A DNA stretch of 64,000 nucleotides from Leptolyngbya sp. FACHB-8. GTDB taxonomy: Bacteria > Cyanobacteriota > Cyanobacteriia > Elainellales > Elainellaceae. Shown piece after piece: positions 61,645-64,000 of the stretch. Position 1 is the stretch's first letter, and each line of letters begins with the position of its first letter. The stretch covers positions 1-64,000 of the forward strand of contig NZ_JACJOO010000077.1 of NCBI RefSeq assembly GCF_014695575.1, given 5' to 3'. The notes under the pieces are model-generated. The model was given only the letters and a program-made list of their open reading frames with translations, was not told the origin of the DNA and searched no databases. The position numbers were made by a program, and so were the translations under genes.

Positions 61645-64000
61645 TTAGGCTGCCCGTCGTTTACGTCTTCGGGGTAACCATTGTTCTCCTGCATCGCGAA
61701 ATACATCATGCAGAATTAAATAAAAGCATGGAATGATGAACAGCGTTAATAATGTTGCAAGGGAAAGTCCAGAAAACACCACGATTCCGAGCGGTTGAAG
61801 AAATTCACCTCCTTGTCCCAATCCCAATGCCAGGGGAAACATGCCGAGAACAGTCGTAATGGTTGTCATAAGAATTGGGCGGAGGCGTTGAGGAGCTGCA
61901 CTGAGTATGGCAGCACGACGATTAACTCCTTTCTCCTCACGAATCTGGTTGGCAAATTCAACCATAATGATGGCATTGTTAACAACAATGCCTACCAGTA
62001 GCACAGCCCCCACAATAACGGTGGCACCTACGGCTGTCTGAGTCAGGAACAACCCAAAGATACCGCCAATTAATGCCAGTGGAATGGTAAAGAGAATCAC
62101 CAATGGGTCTACTAAGGAGTTGTATTGCACAGCCATCACGACGAATACGAGAAAAGCTGCCAGCCCTCCTAGAATCGGAAGGGAGGATTGCAATTGCTGG
62201 TTACTTTGAGCAGCCGTGCTGGGAAGTAAACTGGCTCCTGCTGGTAGATCTATGCCCTGGATGATCTGGTCTACCTCCTTCAACGCATCTCCCAGGTTAG
62301 CTCCCTCATTTAGATTGCCTGCAATAATATACACTTGCCGCTGATTAATTCGCTGGATTTGGCCTGGAGCCTGCCCTTCTTCAATATCTGCCACATCACC
62401 CAGGCGAATGGGACGGTTATTCGCTGTGAATAGGGGTAAACTTGCCAGCTGGGATGGGCGGCTAATGGCTTCATCGTTTAACTCCACCCGTACATCGACC
62501 AACCGATTTCCCCGCTGCAGCTGGGTCGCTACACTCCCCTGAATTGCCGTTTCTAACGTATCACCAATATCCTGGATATTCAGGTTGAGAGCAGCCAGCC
62601 GTTCGCGATCGCGGCGAATCTGAATCTCCGGTTGACGTGGATCGGCATCCGCGCGAAAACTGGCCAGCGTTGCCTGCTGCTCTAATGCCTCAAGCACTTG
62701 ACGCCCCGCCTGATTCAGCGTTTGCTCATTATTGCCCTGCAAAATTACATCAATCTCTGCTCCACGCACAGGAGAGTTGTTAAGAATTAAGCCACGCACC
62801 TGCCCAGGATTGAGCCGTAGCCGTATATCAACCAGGTTAAGCTTCTGAAATTCTTGAGTCACTCTGGAAACAAAGGCTTCCACATCGGTTCCTGGCTTCA
62901 GAGTGATGGTGCTGGAACTCCGCAGTGGGTTTTCGCTGGTATTGCTACCAAACAAAAAGCCGCCAATGGTTGTGAATACATACTCTGTTTCGGGTTGTGC
63001 CCGTACAATTTTATCCACTTCATCCATGACTTTGCGGTTGGATGCAATGGGCGTGCCGGATGGAAATTGGGCAATCAGGTTTGCCTGCCCCGTATTGATG
63101 CGCGGCAGGATTTCCTGAGGTAATCGAGTTGCCATAAAAGCACCGCTCACCCCGAATATCAACACGATGCTTGTAACAACCAACCATCGGTGATCTAAAA
63201 CCCAGCCGAGGAAACGACCGTAGCCGTTAGTTGCAGCCATGAACCGCTGGTTAAATTGGCGTAAGAACCAGAACTTATCAATGCCTGTAGACCAGCGAAT
63301 AGCTAAAAGCCGTGAAGTTGCCATTGGGACAACCGTAACGGCAATGAGAATGGAGGCTGCAACCGCAAAGGTAATCGTTAAAATCAATTCATTAAACAGC
63401 AGGGCAATAAATCCACCAATCAATAGAAAAGGGAGAACAGCAACCAGGTTTGTACTGGTTGAAGCAATCAGCGCCGATTCAATCGACTGGCTGCTTTCAA
63501 TCGACTGCTGAATCAATTTCTTGGAGCTGAGACGGGTTTTACTATTCTGTCCAGGCGTTACTCCCGCGCCTTCAGCGATCGTCTCCAGCATCACAATCGA
63601 GTTGTCTACCACAATCCCCACGCCTAGCGCCAACCCCCCCAGGCTGAAAACATTGAGGGAGAGGTTGAAGACCCCCATCAGAATAATGGCGGCCAGGGTT
63701 GCCAGAGGAATTGCCAGCACAATAATGAGAGTCTGCCGAACGGACCCGAGAAATAGTAGAACGGCGATCGCCGCTAATCCTGCCCCAATCAATCCAGAGG
63801 ATGTCACATTGGAAATTGCATTTTGAATAAATACCGATTCATCCAGAGTTGTGACCAGTTGCATATCTTCTGGGATCACTCCCTGCTGACGCAACTCCTC
63901 CAGGCGTTGTTTCACACCTTTCACAACCGTAATGGTGTTCGCATCGGGTTGCTTTTGAATACTAACTTTAACGGCTGGTTGTCCATTCAAATTGACAAAA
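61645..64000 (-). CDS. Efflux RND transporter permease (AcrB/HAE1 type), partial
   Basis: C-terminal three quarters of an inner-membrane proton-driven multidrug or hydrophobe efflux pump; the frame is open to the right edge, so the N-terminus is outside the window. Seen parts include NGQPAVKVSIQKQPDANTI in the porter domain, the transmembrane motif GGLALGVGIVVDNSIVMLET (with the Asp-Asn pair used in proton transfer in this group), the long ILRINQRQ-type docking region, and a second membrane half with GIVVNNAIIMVEFANQIREE. It ends in basic residues (WLPRRRKRRAA). Its membrane-fusion partner would be expected upstream on the same strand. Confidence 0.92.
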   Translation of the reverse strand, partial: FVNLNGQPAVKVSIQKQPDANTITVVKGVKQRLEELRQQGVIPEDMQLVTTLDESVFIQNAISNVTSSGLIGAGLAAIAVLLFLGSVRQTLIIVLAIPLATLAAIILMGVFNLSLNVFSLGGLALGVGIVVDNSIVMLETIAEGAGVTPGQNSKTRLSSKKLIQQSIESSQSIESALIASTSTNLVAVLPFLLIGGFIALLFNELILTITFAVAASILIAVTVVPMATSRLLAIRWSTGIDKFWFLRQFNQRFMAATNGYGRFLGWVLDHRWLVVTSIVLIFGVSGAFMATRLPQEILPRINTGQANLIAQFPSGTPIASNRKVMDEVDKIVRAQPETEYVFTTIGGFLFGSNTSENPLRSSSTITLKPGTDVEAFVSRVTQEFQKLNLVDIRLRLNPGQVRGLILNNSPVRGAEIDVILQGNNEQTLNQAGRQVLEALEQQATLASFRADADPRQPEIQIRRDRERLAALNLNIQDIGDTLETAIQGSVATQLQRGNRLVDVRVELNDEAISRPSQLASLPLFTANNRPIRLGDVADIEEGQAPGQIQRINQRQVYIIAGNLNEGANLGDALKEVDQIIQGIDLPAGASLLPSTAAQSNQQLQSSLPILGGLAAFLVFVVMAVQYNSLVDPLVILFTIPLALIGGIFGLFLTQTAVGATVIVGAVLLVGIVVNNAIIMVEFANQIREEKGVNRRAAILSAAPQRLRPILMTTITTVLGMFPLALGLGQGGEFLQPLGIVVFSGLSLATLLTLFIIPCFYLILHDVFRDAGEQWLPRRRKRRAA

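Overview
The window looks like cyanobacterial DNA. The octamer GCGATCGC (HIP1) and its core CGATCG recur throughout. The gene content also fits: a short-type Gnd next to Zwf, a fused transaldolase-phosphoglucose isomerase, AAA-like/WD40 and TPS-CHAT giants, DUF4058, a phytochelatin synthase relic and a SWIM protein. A filamentous or otherwise large-genome cyanobacterium is my inference. Nothing shows whether the piece is chromosome or plasmid; a ParA/ParB pair with upstream palindromes (49.6-51.9 kb) and a tRNA array (60.7-61.2 kb) leave a plasmid or integrated element possible.

Layout. 0-0.6 kb: cytochrome c oxidase subunit III. 0.9-14.5 kb: a plus-strand sugar-catabolism block (tal-pgi, gnd, zwf, SDR, HAD phosphatase, zinc-ribbon peptide, class I aldolase, rpe, SDR, GH63-like hydrolase). 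Together these cover sugar release and oxidation, the oxidative pentose phosphate branch and its return to glycolysis. 14.5-18.1 kb: an XPB helicase with its helicase-associated partner. 18.4-21.7 kb: a VOC protein, a class A beta-lactamase and an ABC exporter. 22-24.4 kb: three exported proteins. 24.7-29.9 kb: two AAA-like ATPases, the second ending in WD40 repeats. 30.2-35.4 kb: glycosyltransferase, VOC protein, IS630 relic, ABC binding protein, coiled-coil protein. 35.7-38.8 kb: HTH-NACHT NTPase and cupin. 39-41.7 kb: GNAT and SWIM proteins. 41.9-44 kb: a tyrosine recombinase inside nested inverted hairpin elements. 44.7-48.5 kb: TPS-CHAT protein. 48.8-53.6 kb: broken sulfotransferase, ParAB, broken DUF1016 nuclease, DUF4385, HU. 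53.9-60.7 kb: ADP-ribosylglycohydrolase, thiopurine methyltransferase-like protein, Hsp20, P450, dead phytochelatin synthase, ThiF pair. 60.7-61.2 kb: tRNA array. 61.6 kb to the right edge: RND efflux pump.

The most unusual feature is a dense population of short (50-130 bp) palindromic elements in at least eight sequence families (A to H here). They lie between genes or inside dead genes, and none interrupts an intact reading frame. Copies of one family keep conserved ends while the two stem arms change together; in family D the whole stem is replaced between fixed ends. Unrelated families share an apex of the form GCGAAGC or GCAAAGC. Around the recombinase the order is C, A, integrase, inverted A, inverted C, then a third hairpin. 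This hairpin-recombinase arrangement is my best candidate for something undescribed.

Decay is common: at least eight broken genes (MDR, SDR, DUF4058, sulfotransferase, DUF1016, phytochelatin synthase, an unknown gene at 60.2-60.7 kb, an IS630 transposase). Three of them are cut by, or end at, a hairpin element. All calls come from reading the sequence; no database was searched.
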